Source of the DNA: Pseudomonadota bacterium
GTDB lineage: Bacteria > Pseudomonadota > Alphaproteobacteria > Puniceispirillales > Puniceispirillaceae
DNA: 64,000 nucleotides
Direction: 5' to 3'
NCBI GenBank assembly: GCA_027620495.1
Contig: JAQCEA010000002.1
Span: 62,001 to 126,000 of the forward strand
Under the pieces are notes generated by a model. It made no database searches, was not told the origin of the DNA, and saw nothing but the letters and a program-made list of their open reading frames with translations. This document shows positions 52,258-61,877 of this stretch, one piece after another. Every line of letters begins with the position of its first letter. The stretch's first letter is position 1. The position numbers and the translations under genes are program-made.

Positions 52258-53358
52258 TCAAACATTAAACCGGAAGTGAAACACGTCCCCATCAATGACT
52301 TTATATTCGGCGCCCTCGACGCGGAATTTGCCGGCATCTTTGGCGCCTGCCTCACCTTTGCAGGCAATATAGTCATCATAGCTGATGGTTTCTGCCCGGA
52401 TAAATCCGCGCTGAAAGTCGGTATGAATGACCCCAGCAGCTTGCGGTGCGGTGGCACCATTTGCCACCGTCCAGGCGCGGGCTTCTTTTGGCCCGACAGT
52501 AAAAAATGTCAAAAGATTTAATAACCCATAGCCAGCCCGAATGAGCCGCGCCAAACCAGCCTCTTCAAGACCAAGTTCAGCCAAAAATTCGCCTTTATCG
52601 CTGGCATCAAGCTGGCTGATTTCCGCTTCAATCGCGGCAGATACGATCACATGGGCTGCCTGTTGTGTCGCCGCCATATCCGCCACTTGTTGGCTATAGC
52701 TATTGCCAGTGGCGGCGTCAGCTTCGGCCACATTACAAACATAAAGCACGGGTTTTGCGGTTAAGAGCTGGAGCTGTGGCAGGCGTTTTTGCTCGGCATC
52801 GGTCAAGCCATTTGTGCTGCGGGCCGGTTTGCCATCCGACAGATGCGCCAATAGCTTTTCAAAAAGCGCCAGATCAGCTTTTGATTCAGCGTCGCCGCCC
52901 CGTGATTTTTTTACCAAAGCGGTCATACGGCGCTCGATCGAATCAATATCGGCAAGCATTAATTCAGTTTCAACGGTTTGGGCATCACGCACCGGATCGA
53001 CATCGCCATCAACATGGGTGATATCGCTATCTTCAAAACAACGCAGCACATGGGCAATGGCATCGACTTCGCGAATATTGCCAAGAAACTGGTTGCCAAG
53101 CCCTTCACCTTTTGACGCCCCCCGTACAAGACCGGCAATATCAACAAATTCCAGCTGGGTAGGGATGATATTTTGCGATTTTGCCAAAGCCGCCAATGCA
53201 TCGAGCCGTGGGTCCGGCACCGCTACACGGCCAGTATTTGGTTCGATCGTGCAAAATGGATAATTGGCAGCTTCAGCCGCTGCGGTTTCGGTCAACGCGT
53301 TGAATAAGGTTGATTTGCCAACATTTGGCAAACCGACAATGCCACAATTAAATCCCAT
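52258..53358 (-). CDS. ychF: Redox-regulated ATPase YchF
   Basis: A 366-residue Obg-like protein. The G1 loop is GLPNVGKSTLFNAL, G3 is DIAGLVRGAS, and the G4 position is NVAE instead of NKxD, which explains the ATP preference of this family. A coiled-coil insertion and the C-terminal TGS domain (LLTFFTVGPKEARAWTV) follow. It binds ribosomes and takes part in oxidative stress control. The ATG overlaps the pth stop by one base (TGATG). Confidence 0.96.
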   Translation of the reverse strand: MGFNCGIVGLPNVGKSTLFNALTETAAAEAANYPFCTIEPNTGRVAVPDPRLDALAALAKSQNIIPTQLEFVDIAGLVRGASKGEGLGNQFLGNIREVDAIAHVLRCFEDSDITHVDGDVDPVRDAQTVETELMLADIDSIERRMTALVKKSRGGDAESKADLALFEKLLAHLSDGKPARSTNGLTDAEQKRLPQLQLLTAKPVLYVCNVAEADAATGNSYSQQVADMAATQQAAHVIVSAAIEAEISQLDASDKGEFLAELGLEEAGLARLIRAGYGLLNLLTFFTVGPKEARAWTVANGATAPQAAGVIHTDFQRGFIRAETISYDDYIACKGEAGAKDAGKFRVEGAEYKVIDGDVFHFRFNV

Positions 53359-53969
53359 CAGATATCCTTGCTTGTTTCATTTTGCGGGGGCTTTGGCGGC
53401 GGTGCCAAAAAGGCAACGCGGCTCATGAATCCGCTATCATCATGTGTGGTGAGCCGCGGGGCTTCGTCACTGATCGCACGAAGCAAATCTGGCACCCAGC
53501 CACTTGTTTCCGTTTTGGTGAAATCGGCCAGCACCCATGATTTGACATCCATCGCCGGGTTGTCTGGGCGGCCGATGCCAATGCGTATCCGCCAGTAATC
53601 CTGACCAAGGTGCCGGTCAATATCGCGAAGCCCATTATGCCCGCCATGACCGCCACCTTGTTTCACGCGCACGCGCCCGGCAGCAAGATCAAGTTCATCA
53701 TGAAAGACATAAATATGGCTACTTGGAATTTTATGAAACCGCGCAACTTCGGCAACTGGCAGACCAGATTTGTTCATATAGCTTTGAGGCTTTAACAGGA
53801 TAATTTTACTGCGGTCAATCTGGCCAGTGGTTTGCAGGGATGCGGCCTTTTTTTGCCATGCCGGAAAATCATATAATTCGGCTAGCCGATCGATCGCCAT
53901 GAACCCAACATTATGTCGGTTCATGGCATAATTTTGTCCGGGATTTCCAAGTCCTGCAAAAAGAAACAT
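53358..53969 (-). CDS. pth: Peptidyl-tRNA hydrolase
   Basis: A 203-residue protein with the Pth signature GLGNPGQNYAMNRHNVGFMAID, which holds the catalytic histidine, and the LKPQSYMNKSGLPV, YVFHDELDLAAGRVRVKQGGGHGGHNGLRDI motifs. It releases tRNA from stalled peptidyl-tRNA. It is transcribed with rplY upstream and ychF downstream, the usual alphaproteobacterial order. Confidence 0.96.
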   Translation of the reverse strand: MFLFAGLGNPGQNYAMNRHNVGFMAIDRLAELYDFPAWQKKAASLQTTGQIDRSKIILLKPQSYMNKSGLPVAEVARFHKIPSSHIYVFHDELDLAAGRVRVKQGGGHGGHNGLRDIDRHLGQDYWRIRIGIGRPDNPAMDVKSWVLADFTKTETSGWVPDLLRAISDEAPRLTTHDDSGFMSRVAFLAPPPKPPQNETSKDI

Positions 53970-54005
53970 GACAGTCCCGTTCAGCTTGGTCAGATGGCCA
54001 CGCGC

Positions 54006-54653
54006 CTAGTCTTCAGACGAAGCGTCCTCGCTGGCGTCTTCATCACCCTCTGCATCTTCACCTTCTTCGTCTTCGTTCTTAACGCCGCCACCAGGTGAGG
54101 CAATGGTCGCAACGGTAAAGTCACGATCGGTGATTGTTGGCTCAACACCATCAGGCAATGGAATGGCACTGATATGAATTGAATCGCCAATTTTGATGCC
54201 ATCAAGGTCAACTGTGATTTTTTCCGGGATGGCTGTCGCCGGACACATCAATTCGACTTCGTAGCGCACAACGTTAAGAACGCCGCCAATCCGCAATCCG
54301 GGGCAGCTGTCTTCGTTGATAAATTCAACAGCCACCGCAACAGCGACTTTCGCCGATCCAGATACCCGCAGAAAATCCATATGAAGGATAACATCAGTCA
54401 CCGGATGGAACTGAATGTCACGGGTCAACACCGTATGTTTCTTGCCGCTTAGATCAATGTCCAAAAGCCGGCCATAAATACCGGGTTGATGAACGATCCG
54501 GGTGATGTCGCGGGCATTCAGATTGATACCAACGGGATCTTTTTTGTCGCCATAAATGACGGCAGGGACGAGGCCTGCGCGGCGTGCCGCACGGGCGGAC
54601 CCCTTACCGACCCGTTCGCGCTGTTCTGCGCTAATGGTTGTATTGTCAGACAT
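54006..54653 (-). CDS. rplY: Ribosomal protein bL25/general stress protein Ctc
   Basis: A 215-residue two-domain L25. The N-terminal 5S-rRNA-binding part has RVGKGSARAARRAGLVPAVIYG; the C-terminal TL5-type domain has INEDSCPGLRIGGVLNVVRYEVELMCPA. It ends in a strongly acidic tail rich in E, D and S. AAGGAG sits before the ATG at 54653, so the track's longer start at 54740 was dropped. Confidence 0.95.
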   Translation of the reverse strand: MSDNTTISAEQRERVGKGSARAARRAGLVPAVIYGDKKDPVGINLNARDITRIVHQPGIYGRLLDIDLSGKKHTVLTRDIQFHPVTDVILHMDFLRVSGSAKVAVAVAVEFINEDSCPGLRIGGVLNVVRYEVELMCPATAIPEKITVDLDGIKIGDSIHISAIPLPDGVEPTITDRDFTVATIASPGGGVKNEDEEGEDAEGDEDASEDASSED

Positions 54654-54801
54654 TGCTAACTCCTTTTGTAAAAACAATGTACCGCGCCTCCAGGGGTGCG
54701 CGGCGGTGCGAGATATAGGCTGATTACCAGCAAAATACAAGGATTTTCGGCATGTCGGTCAGGCCTAGGCTTTGGTCATCACAAAACCCTGCTGGCACGC
54801 A

Positions 54802-55731
54802 TCAGAACAATGTCGATACCGAGCGTTCCTGATTGATCCGAAGCATGGCCTCGCCAAGTAACGGGGCGATTGATAATTGTCTTATATTGCGCGCAACCCG
54901 TACAGCTTCGGTGGCCGGAATTGAATCGGTTGTTACCAGTGAATTAAGCGGTGATGCCGCCACGCGGCTGACCGCCCCGCCAGATAAAACACCATGTGTC
55001 ACATAGGCATCAACGGATAAAGCGCCATTATTCATCAATGCCACCGCGGCGTTGCATAAGGTGCCGCCCGAATCAACAATATCATCGACCATGATGCAAT
55101 GGCGGTCTTCGACATCGCCGATAATGTTCATCACTTCAGATACGCCAGCTTTTGGGCGGCGCTTGTCAATAATCGCTAAATCAGCTTCGAGGCGGCGCGC
55201 CAATGAACGGGCGCGCACAACGCCGCCAACATCCGGCGATACAATCATCAGTTTCGAGCCGTCATACCGTTCTTTGATATCGCTCACAAATACCGGTGCG
55301 GCAAACAGATTGTCTGTTGGTATATCAAAGAATCCCTGAATTTGTCCGGCATGCAAATCAATGGTCAGCACCCGGTCAGCACCAGCTGAGGTAATCAGAT
55401 TGGCAAGTAATTTGGCCGAAATAGGTGTGCGCGGCCCCGATTTCCGGTCTTGGCGGGCATAGCCATAATAGGGAATAACCGCGGTGATGCGGCGCGCCGA
55501 CCCACGGCGCAAGGCGTCCAATGCAACCAGCAGTTCCATCACATTGTCATTGGCCGGAAAACAGGTTGATTGCACCACAAACACGTCCTCACCGCGGACG
55601 TTTTCGCTGATCTCGACAAACACTTCCATATCAGCAAATCGTTTGACGTCAGCTTTTGTCAGGGGTACATTAAGATAGGTGGCGATAGCCTCGGCCAAGG
55701 GACGGTTACTATTGCACGATAAGATCTTCAT
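54802..55731 (-). CDS. prs: Ribose-phosphate pyrophosphokinase
   Basis: A 309-residue PRPP synthetase. [14 protein letters not shown], the [11 protein letters not shown] loop, the metal-binding [25 protein letters not shown] and the PRPP-binding [12 protein letters not shown] are all present. It makes PRPP from ribose 5-phosphate and ATP for nucleotide, histidine and tryptophan synthesis. The family start [13 protein letters not shown] lies at 55731; the longer track frame is not used. Confidence 0.96.
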   Translation of the reverse strand: MKILSCNSNRPLAEAIATYLNVPLTKADVKRFADMEVFVEISENVRGEDVFVVQSTCFPANDNVMELLVALDALRRGSARRITAVIPYYGYARQDRKSGPRTPISAKLLANLITSAGADRVLTIDLHAGQIQGFFDIPTDNLFAAPVFVSDIKERYDGSKLMIVSPDVGGVVRARSLARRLEADLAIIDKRRPKAGVSEVMNIIGDVEDRHCIMVDDIVDSGGTLCNAAVALMNNGALSVDAYVTHGVLSGGAVSRVAASPLNSLVTTDSIPATEAVRVARNIRQLSIAPLLGEAMLRINQERSVSTLF

Positions 55732-55849
55732 ATATTTAACCTTAATTTGACGCGGTGCGGTCTGGCGCCTGACGCAGATGCTATAGCAATCGGCACCGGT
55801 GCGGGCAAGTGTTGACACCGAAATACCACAATAAAATTGATGTCGGCGG

Positions 55850-55918
55850 CTAGGTGATAAAACATGATCCGAGCAAAGCGACCAGCATTAACCCTAAAAA
55901 GATATACAGATGAGGCAT
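55850..55918 (-). CDS. Possible 22-residue hydrophobic peptide
   Basis: An ATG at 55918, preceded by CGGAG at seven bases, opens the frame [22 protein letters not shown], stop at 55850. It is one hydrophobic segment ending in LLGSC, which faintly resembles a lipobox. It sits between pgeF and prs on their strand with only 25 bases after pgeF. Too short for the track; it could be a small membrane peptide or chance. Confidence 0.35.
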   Translation of the reverse strand: MPHLYIFLGLMLVALLGSCFIT

Positions 55919-55943
55919 TAAAAACTCCGGTAATTGTTATGTT

Positions 55944-56774
55944 TTAACCGGTTTGTGTGGCCAGGCCAATCACCGCAATCTGGCGGCCAGTATCTGGCAA
56001 TTGTGCATGTGTTGCCCGGCGGTGCGAAAACAGATTATTCGCACTGTCATAAGTGTCTATCGCGAGATCGGTGATTTCTGTCAGCCCGATTCGACTGATT
56101 TGCCAGGCGGTAAAGGCAGGCAAGTCGAAACGATATTTTTGTGGGGCATCAGGATCAAGGGTAAAAAACTGGCTGGCATCGGGATGCGTGGTCACGACTG
56201 CATCGCGGCAATCATCACCCACCTGATAGCTGGATTTGGCGATTGCTGGGCCAATCACCGCCTCGATGCTGGAAAGTGCGGCGCCGTTTTCGCACATCAA
56301 TTTAACAGTCGATTCCAAAATGCCACCATTTGCCCCGCGCCAGCCAGCATGGGCCGCGCCAATAACGCCATGATCGCGATCGGCAAATAATACAGGCACG
56401 CAATCGGCCGTCAAAATGGCCAAGGCCACATCACGCCTTGTGGTGACATAGGCATCTGCATCAGGCCGCTGGTCGCGGGCAGAGTGGGCCGTGTCTGACA
56501 ATAAAATGGCTGTTGCTGAATGATATTGTTTCAGACCAAATAATTTATCTGGGGCAAATCCAAGCCCAGCCGCAACACGTCGGCGGTTTTCGTCAATACA
56601 AGCCGGATCATCCTTTGATCCATATCCACAATTTAAACTGTCGTAAACACCGGTACTGATGCCGCCATGAGCGGTAAAAAATCCATGCTTTAGCGTGGAT
56701 TTGGCAGGTGACGGGTGGCACCAGCCGTCATATTGATGGCATGGCAAGCTGGGGGTGAGCATGGTTAAGGTCAT
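55944..56774 (-). CDS. pgeF: Peptidoglycan editing factor PgeF (YfiH/laccase-domain family)
   Basis: A 276-residue protein with KHGFFTAHGGISTGVYDSLNCGYG, the metal-site histidine in KQYHSA, the cysteine in LTADCVPVLFAD and the histidine in GAAHAGWRG. PgeF is credited with removing wrongly built UDP-MurNAc-L-Ser precursors; older annotation calls it a polyphenol oxidase. It overlaps the MidA-like gene by 4 bases, the usual order with lgt upstream. Confidence 0.93.
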   Translation of the reverse strand: MTLTMLTPSLPCHQYDGWCHPSPAKSTLKHGFFTAHGGISTGVYDSLNCGYGSKDDPACIDENRRRVAAGLGFAPDKLFGLKQYHSATAILLSDTAHSARDQRPDADAYVTTRRDVALAILTADCVPVLFADRDHGVIGAAHAGWRGANGGILESTVKLMCENGAALSSIEAVIGPAIAKSSYQVGDDCRDAVVTTHPDASQFFTLDPDAPQKYRFDLPAFTAWQISRIGLTEITDLAIDTYDSANNLFSHRRATHAQLPDTGRQIAVIGLATQTG

Positions 56775-57910
56775 AATATGTCTTCCCGGCTAAAGCCAAC
56801 AGGTACACCATCGCCAGCTGGCACGATCAAACCCACCTTAAAGGCTGTACCCATGTGATGCGCCCCAACCAGGCGATCAACCGCAGCAAATAAGGCCTGT
56901 CGCCCATCAGCATCGCACCAACGCGCGGCATTTTCAGCACGTTCGCGCAAGCCAATCGCCATAAGAAAATCTGCCTGTGTGACCGGGCCAACAAACCGTG
57001 CGCCCGCATCAATAGCGGCGCGGCGTAATGCGGCAAAATCAACCCAATGGGAAATATCGGCATTGCCCGGTTGATAGAACAAATCAACAGGCTTGTGCGC
57101 CGCTACCGCTTGCAGGCTATCGGTTAAATTATCATTTTTGCCATAATCGATGATCAGACACGCCCCGCCATGGCGCGCGATGCGGCCAGCCATCTGCCGC
57201 ATAATTGGTTCAGCCGCCGGGCAATATTCAGCGATGCTGCCCTCGGTCAAATCTTGATGGTCATTGGTCATCTGCCAGCGTGCAAGTTCTGATGGGCTGA
57301 GTGCTGTTCCATCAACAAAGCCAAGCGCGCCATGCGTGACAGTAACAAGCCGGTGCCGCCATGCCGTTTGCCGCCAAATGGCTTGATCAATCGGCAAAGC
57401 ATCAAAAAATTCATTCGCCACGCCAAATAATGCGGTATCGGGCAGGCTGTGAACATCATCATGCCACGCAATCGCCGCCGCCTTGATGCGCTGTTTTTGA
57501 AGCATGCGGAGTTGCGGGCTAGTCTCGACAAGCTGGATTGGCAAATTTGTCATGGCTGGCATGGTGTGGACCCAGATATGACGCATATCGGCCATCAGAC
57601 TGCCACGACCGGGGCCGAGTTCGACAATTTGTGCGTTGTCTGGTTGCCCGGCAATTTCATACATATGTGCCAGATAAACGCCGCACATTTCGCCAAACAG
57701 ACCAGATATTTCGGCGGCTGTCGTGAAATCACCGGCGGCGCCGATGGGATTTTGCCGCCGATAATATCCATAATCAGGATGGCCAAGCACAATCTCGATA
57801 AATTGGCTGATTGGCAACGGGCCAGTTTGCGCAATCTGATTATAGAGCAAGGTTTGAATAGCGTCACTGGCTGTTGGCGGTGGTGGATGGGGGTGGGATT
57901 TGTCAGACAT
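56771..57910 (-). CDS. MidA/NDUFAF7-like SAM-dependent methyltransferase
   Basis: A 379-residue class I methyltransferase of the MidA group. The start GPLPISQFIEIVLGHPDYGYY and the SAM site VELGPGRGSLMADM are diagnostic, with NEFFDALP and IDYGKND further on. The mitochondrial relative dimethylates an arginine of complex I subunit NDUFS2; a similar role in bacteria is inferred. It lies 6 bases after lgt and overlaps pgeF. Confidence 0.9.
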   Translation of the reverse strand: MSDKSHPHPPPPTASDAIQTLLYNQIAQTGPLPISQFIEIVLGHPDYGYYRRQNPIGAAGDFTTAAEISGLFGEMCGVYLAHMYEIAGQPDNAQIVELGPGRGSLMADMRHIWVHTMPAMTNLPIQLVETSPQLRMLQKQRIKAAAIAWHDDVHSLPDTALFGVANEFFDALPIDQAIWRQTAWRHRLVTVTHGALGFVDGTALSPSELARWQMTNDHQDLTEGSIAEYCPAAEPIMRQMAGRIARHGGACLIIDYGKNDNLTDSLQAVAAHKPVDLFYQPGNADISHWVDFAALRRAAIDAGARFVGPVTQADFLMAIGLRERAENAARWCDADGRQALFAAVDRLVGAHHMGTAFKVGLIVPAGDGVPVGFSREDIL

Positions 57911-57916
57911 GGCCTG

Positions 57917-58756
57917 TTACCGTGATGCCGGAGGGCGGCCGGACCATGCCGAATTTCGGATGATCAGAAAACCGCCAAAAACAATCATTGGCACCGACAG
58001 CACTTGCCCCATGCTGACACTGTCTAGCAGCAATCCAATTTGCGCGTCTGGTTCTCGGACAAATTCAATCAGACTGCGCGCCACCCCATAACCAGCCAAA
58101 AGCACACCGGTCACGCGGCCATGCTGTTGCAGCCATCCGCGGCGCCAAATCATGAGCATAACAACCCCAAGCAACAGCCCTTCGAGGCCGGCTTCATAAA
58201 GCTGGCTTGGATGGCGCGGTTGGCCATCGCTGTTTGGAAACACCATGGCCCATGGCAATGTGGTGACGCGGCCATATAATTCGCCATTAATGAAATTCGA
58301 CAGGCGGCCAAAAAACAGCCCGATCGGCACCACCAGCGCGATCCTGTCAGTCAACACAAAAAACGGCACATTATGGCGTTTGGCCATGATCAGGACAGCA
58401 ACCGCGATGCCAAGCAGGGCACCATGAAACGCCATGCCGCCTTCCCATATCCGTAACGTGGCCAGTGGATGCGCCAGATAATAGGCGCTATTATAGAACA
58501 GAATATAGCCAAGCCGCCCACCGATAATGATGCCGAACAACACGTAATTCAGCAAAATATCAACCGTTTCGTGGCGGAGCGGCGATTGGGTATGGCTAGC
58601 TTCCCGCCGCAGCAAATACCAACCAGCCAGCAACCCCACAAGATAGGCAATCGCGTACCAGCGAATACCAAACCCACCAAACTGAACCGCAAATTTGTTG
58701 AATTCAGGTAAGATGATGGCACCGCTGGTGCCAATGATGGTGCTGATGGTGAGCAT
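57917..58756 (-). CDS. lgt: Prolipoprotein diacylglyceryl transferase
   Basis: A 279-residue inner membrane protein with seven helices. GGRLGYILFYN, GGMAFHGALLGI, the signature GRLSNFINGELYGR and HPSQLYEAGLEG are present. It attaches diacylglycerol to the lipobox cysteine of exported lipoproteins. It heads the lgt-midA-pgeF operon. Confidence 0.96.
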   Translation of the reverse strand: MLTISTIIGTSGAIILPEFNKFAVQFGGFGIRWYAIAYLVGLLAGWYLLRREASHTQSPLRHETVDILLNYVLFGIIIGGRLGYILFYNSAYYLAHPLATLRIWEGGMAFHGALLGIAVAVLIMAKRHNVPFFVLTDRIALVVPIGLFFGRLSNFINGELYGRVTTLPWAMVFPNSDGQPRHPSQLYEAGLEGLLLGVVMLMIWRRGWLQQHGRVTGVLLAGYGVARSLIEFVREPDAQIGLLLDSVSMGQVLSVPMIVFGGFLIIRNSAWSGRPPASR

Positions 58757-58956
58757 GTCTGACCTTTATCTTTTGCCCTGTTGTTAGTTTGCGATGGTTT
58801 CGCTGGTGATTATGTATTTGCGAATATTTCTGCACCAGTGATCGCGCCTTAACCTTGCCACCATACTCTAGCCTTATTATGTATGGTAAGTAACTAGCCG
58901 ATTGACAGAGTTTTTGCTGTTGCCAGCTGCATCTGGCACAAAATGAGGTATTTCAC

Positions 58957-59265
58957 ATGGCAATGCGTTCAAATTTTATGGCCGATTTGGCACAGATGGC
59001 GAATGGGGCGGCCTCGGCCTTTGGTGGGATGCGAGAAGAAATTGATAATATGATCCGCCAGCGCATGCAACGCAGCCTGAATGCGCGGGGGCTGGTCACG
59101 CGTGAAGAATTTGATGCGTTGCGCACCCGCCATGAAGCCGTTGCCGCGCGGCTGGCCGCCCTAGAGGCAAAGATGCCAGCCACAGCTGATTCGGCCACAA
59201 CCGCACAAGCGCGGCGCAAGACAGCAAAAGCCGCAACATCACGCACCAAAAAAGCCGCAAAATAA
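58957..59265 (+). CDS. ubiK: Accessory factor UbiK family protein (BMFP)
   Basis: A 102-residue protein. MADLAQMANGAASAFGGMREEIDNMIRQR starts the amphipathic helix, LVTREEFDALRTRHEAVAARLAALEAK forms the coiled coil, and the tail is alanine- and lysine-rich. BMFP proteins trimerise and assist ubiquinone synthesis. In Alphaproteobacteria it is followed by ybjN and proC, as here. Confidence 0.9.
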   Translation: MAMRSNFMADLAQMANGAASAFGGMREEIDNMIRQRMQRSLNARGLVTREEFDALRTRHEAVAARLAALEAKMPATADSATTAQARRKTAKAATSRTKKAAK

Positions 59266-59445
59266 CGGTTTTGGCTGGTCGCTGCGAATCAGCAGAAATC
59301 AGCCAAAAACCACAAATTCGTGTGGTTTTGTCTGCTGCAGGCACAAAATATTGTGTTGAATTTGGTTGAACAGACACACCAGTTTTGCCATTTTATGAGT
59401 GTGGCCATGCACCAATGCGCGGCCGTCCATAAGGGGCAAATTTTG

Positions 59446-59949
59446 ATGGCACCCAGCCAGCAACAAACAGATATATTTCTCGATGATCCGATTGAGCTGG
59501 TCACCAGATTTGTGGTCACGCATGATTGGCTGTTGCAGAGCCGCGGCGAAAACGCGGTACTGGTCGAGGTCCCAGGCAAATGGTGTGATTATCAGCTGGC
59601 CGTTGTTTGGCGGCATGATGAGGCGGCCATGCAGGTTAGCTGCCGAATTGACGTGCAAACAGACCCGATGCGCTATGGTGAAATGGCATTGTTGGCAAGC
59701 TTGCTGAATAAACAGATTTTCATTGGCCATTTGGCGCTTGATGTCACCACGGGTGAACTCGAAATGCGATACACGCTGGCACTGCGCGGTGCCGGTGGGG
59801 CCACGCCTGAACAAATCGAAGATGTTGTCGATATTATGCTTGGCGAATGTGAGCATTGTTATCCGGCAATTTATCAGGTTGCCAATCATGGTGTGTTGGC
59901 TACCGATGCCGCAGATGTGGCGATGTTCACCACTGAAGGCGAGGCCTGA
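59446..59949 (+). CDS. YbjN domain-containing protein
   Basis: A 167-residue YbjN-family protein. IELVTRFVVTHDWLLQSRGENAVLVEVPGKWCDYQLAVVW and the C-terminal DVVDIMLGECEHCYPAIYQV match the alphaproteobacterial group. Its role is unclear; related proteins behave like type III secretion chaperone folds. The ATG at 59446 has AGGGG upstream; the longer frame to 59320 is not supported. Confidence 0.85.
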   Translation: MAPSQQQTDIFLDDPIELVTRFVVTHDWLLQSRGENAVLVEVPGKWCDYQLAVVWRHDEAAMQVSCRIDVQTDPMRYGEMALLASLLNKQIFIGHLALDVTTGELEMRYTLALRGAGGATPEQIEDVVDIMLGECEHCYPAIYQVANHGVLATDAADVAMFTTEGEA

Positions 59950-59956
59950 ACCGGCG

Positions 59957-60778
59957 ATGGCAACGGTGCAAATCACGCTTTTGGGATGTGGCAAAATGGG
60001 CAGTGCCATGCTCAAAGGCTGGTTGGCAGACCGCGATCTTGATGCCCAGTTCACCATCATTGAACCTTATGCCGATCATCTTGGCTGGGCCAGAGCGCAC
60101 AAACAGGTGGCAATTTATAAAGATTGCAACGCGGCCATCACGGCGGGGGCGCCGGTGAGTGCGGTGATTGTATTGGCGGTCAAGCCGCAGATGATGGACG
60201 AGGCGATTGCTGCATTTGGGCCGCTTCGTGACGACAACACAGCGTTTTTGACCATTGCCGCGGGTATTTCGACGTCGTGGCTAAAGACACGGCTTGGCGC
60301 GCATGCGCCAGTGTTGCGGGCCATGCCGAACACGCCAGCCGCCATTGGCAAGGGGGTCACCGCGCTTTATTGCGATGCTGCCGCAGCCGATTTAGCGGCG
60401 CTGGCAACGCAATTGTTGCGCACCATTGGTATCGTAGTACCGATCGATGACGAAGCGTTGATGGATGCGGTTACCGCGGTGTCTGGGTCTGGGCCAGCAT
60501 ATGTGTTTTTAATGGCCGAAGCCATGACAGAGGCTGGCGTTTCTGCCGGGTTGCCAGCGGCGCTTGCCAAGCAATTGGCAGAGGCCACCATTACCGGTGC
60601 GGGTGCTTTGATCGAAGCGGCAGTTGAACCCCCATCCATATTGCGCGAAAATGTGACCAGCAAAGGTGGCACCACCGCCGCCGCGCTTATGGTATTGATG
60701 GCTGATGATGGCCTGTCATCATTGATGGAGCGGGCCGTTCAGGCGGCAAAGAAACGATCTGTTGAGCTTGGTGCCTAG
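59957..60778 (+). CDS. proC: Pyrroline-5-carboxylate reductase
   Basis: A 273-residue protein with the nucleotide motif LLGCGKMGSAMLKGW, the substrate-side VLRAMPNTPAAIGKG and GSGPAYVFLMAEAMTEAG, and the C-terminal LRENVTSKGGTTAAAL. It makes proline from pyrroline-5-carboxylate with NAD(P)H. The start at 59957 replaces the track's 351-residue frame, which reads through ybjN. Confidence 0.95.
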   Translation: MATVQITLLGCGKMGSAMLKGWLADRDLDAQFTIIEPYADHLGWARAHKQVAIYKDCNAAITAGAPVSAVIVLAVKPQMMDEAIAAFGPLRDDNTAFLTIAAGISTSWLKTRLGAHAPVLRAMPNTPAAIGKGVTALYCDAAAADLAALATQLLRTIGIVVPIDDEALMDAVTAVSGSGPAYVFLMAEAMTEAGVSAGLPAALAKQLAEATITGAGALIEAAVEPPSILRENVTSKGGTTAAALMVLMADDGLSSLMERAVQAAKKRSVELGA

Positions 60779-60861
60779 CCGAGACCTGCTAATTTCTGAT
60801 ATAATGATGGACACAAGGCGGCACTATGATTTTGCCGCTGATAGCCATAAGGGTATGTAGG

Positions 60862-61545
60862 ATGACGCACGCCACCAATGATGCTGGGCAAACCGCACAG
60901 ATGTTTGCCACGCTTGCCGATGAAGCATGGCAACAGCTTGGGTCTCGGCCTTTGGCTGACCTTACGCTGGCAGAGATTGCCGCGCATGCAGAAATAGATG
61001 CCGGCCTAGCGGTGGCAGTTGCAGGCGACCCGCAACAGCTTGTTTTGGGCAAAATGGCGGCGCTTGATGATCAGGCTGTGTTGGAAAGTTTTGCCGATAT
61101 TGAAGATGCTGGGGCGATTCCTATCCGTGAAAAAATCCTTGAAGCCCTGATGCATCGATTTGAGGTTTATGCGCCCTACCGGGTACAAATTCAGGCCTTG
61201 AACAGGGCCGCGCGTGGGCGCCCGGATCTGGCGCTGGCACTGGGGTTGGGGTTGCAATCTGTGACCCGCCGTATGTTGGCGATGGCAGGCGATCATTGTG
61301 ATGGCTGGCGCGGATTAATGCGGGTCAAAGGCGTGGTTGGTGTGGTGATGGTTGTGGCACGGGTCTGGATGAAAGATGACAGCCCTGATCTTGCCCCAAC
61401 AATGAAAGAGCTGGATCGGCGGTTGCAACAGGCTGAAGAATGGGCCGTCAGTTTGCGGCTGTTTCAGCAATCACATCGGCGAGCGAACCAATCGAGCGAG
61501 CAAGAAGACGTCACAGCCGGACGGTATTGGGTGGATAATGACTGA
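60862..61545 (+). CDS. TetR-like/COQ9-like protein
   Basis: A 227-residue all-helical protein with a TetR-type fold. The N-terminal region resembles a helix-turn-helix (ADLTLAEIAAHAEI) but is degenerate, and the C-terminal region is close to the RpsU-divergent/COQ9-like group. Its function is not known; DNA binding is doubtful. It overlaps the tRNA-binding protein gene by 8 bases, and the pair follows proC, a standard alphaproteobacterial order. Confidence 0.75.
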   Translation: MTHATNDAGQTAQMFATLADEAWQQLGSRPLADLTLAEIAAHAEIDAGLAVAVAGDPQQLVLGKMAALDDQAVLESFADIEDAGAIPIREKILEALMHRFEVYAPYRVQIQALNRAARGRPDLALALGLGLQSVTRRMLAMAGDHCDGWRGLMRVKGVVGVVMVVARVWMKDDSPDLAPTMKELDRRLQQAEEWAVSLRLFQQSHRRANQSSEQEDVTAGRYWVDND

Positions 61546-61876
61546 GGTTCAATTTGCAGATTTTATGAAATTGGATATTCGGGTTGGCACCATTGTCACG
61601 GCGCAACCATTTCCCGAAGCCCGTAAACCCGCCTTTAAATTAGATATCGATTTTGGCGGTGACATTGGCATCCGCAAATCATCGGCCCAAATCACCGTTC
61701 ATTATGATTGCGATCAATTAATCGGCAGGCAGGTTCTGGCGGTGGTGAATTTTCCACCACGACAGATTGGCCCATTTATGTCCGAGGTATTGACGCTTGG
61801 TGTGCCAGATGCCAATGGCGAGGTGGTGTTGATACAGCCGTCTCTTGACGTGCCAAATGGCGGCAGGCTCTATTAA
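61538..61876 (+). CDS. CsaA-like tRNA-binding domain protein
   Basis: A 112-residue single OB-fold protein. FADFMKLDIRVGTIVTAQPFPEARKPAFKLDIDFG and the GRQVLAVVNFPPRQIGPFMSEVLTLGVPD region match CsaA and the C-terminal domain of methionyl-tRNA synthetase. It binds tRNA and may act as a chaperone for exported proteins. Confidence 0.9.
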   Translation: MTEVQFADFMKLDIRVGTIVTAQPFPEARKPAFKLDIDFGGDIGIRKSSAQITVHYDCDQLIGRQVLAVVNFPPRQIGPFMSEVLTLGVPDANGEVVLIQPSLDVPNGGRLY

Positions 61877-61877
61877 A

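Noticed and set aside
58922-58939. Hairpin TGCCAGCTGCATCTGGCA before ubiK
   Set aside because: Six-base stem close to the start codon without T-run; could be regulatory but there is nothing else to support it.
59299-60060. 253-codon antisense frame across ybjN and the start of proC
   Set aside because: It is the mirror of recognised genes in other frames, has no known motif, and its predicted protein is rich in His, Gln and Arg as shadow frames usually are.
59723-60778. 351-codon frame that would give proC a long N-terminal extension
   Set aside because: The extension reads through ybjN; the ProC nucleotide-binding start lies right after the ATG at 59957.
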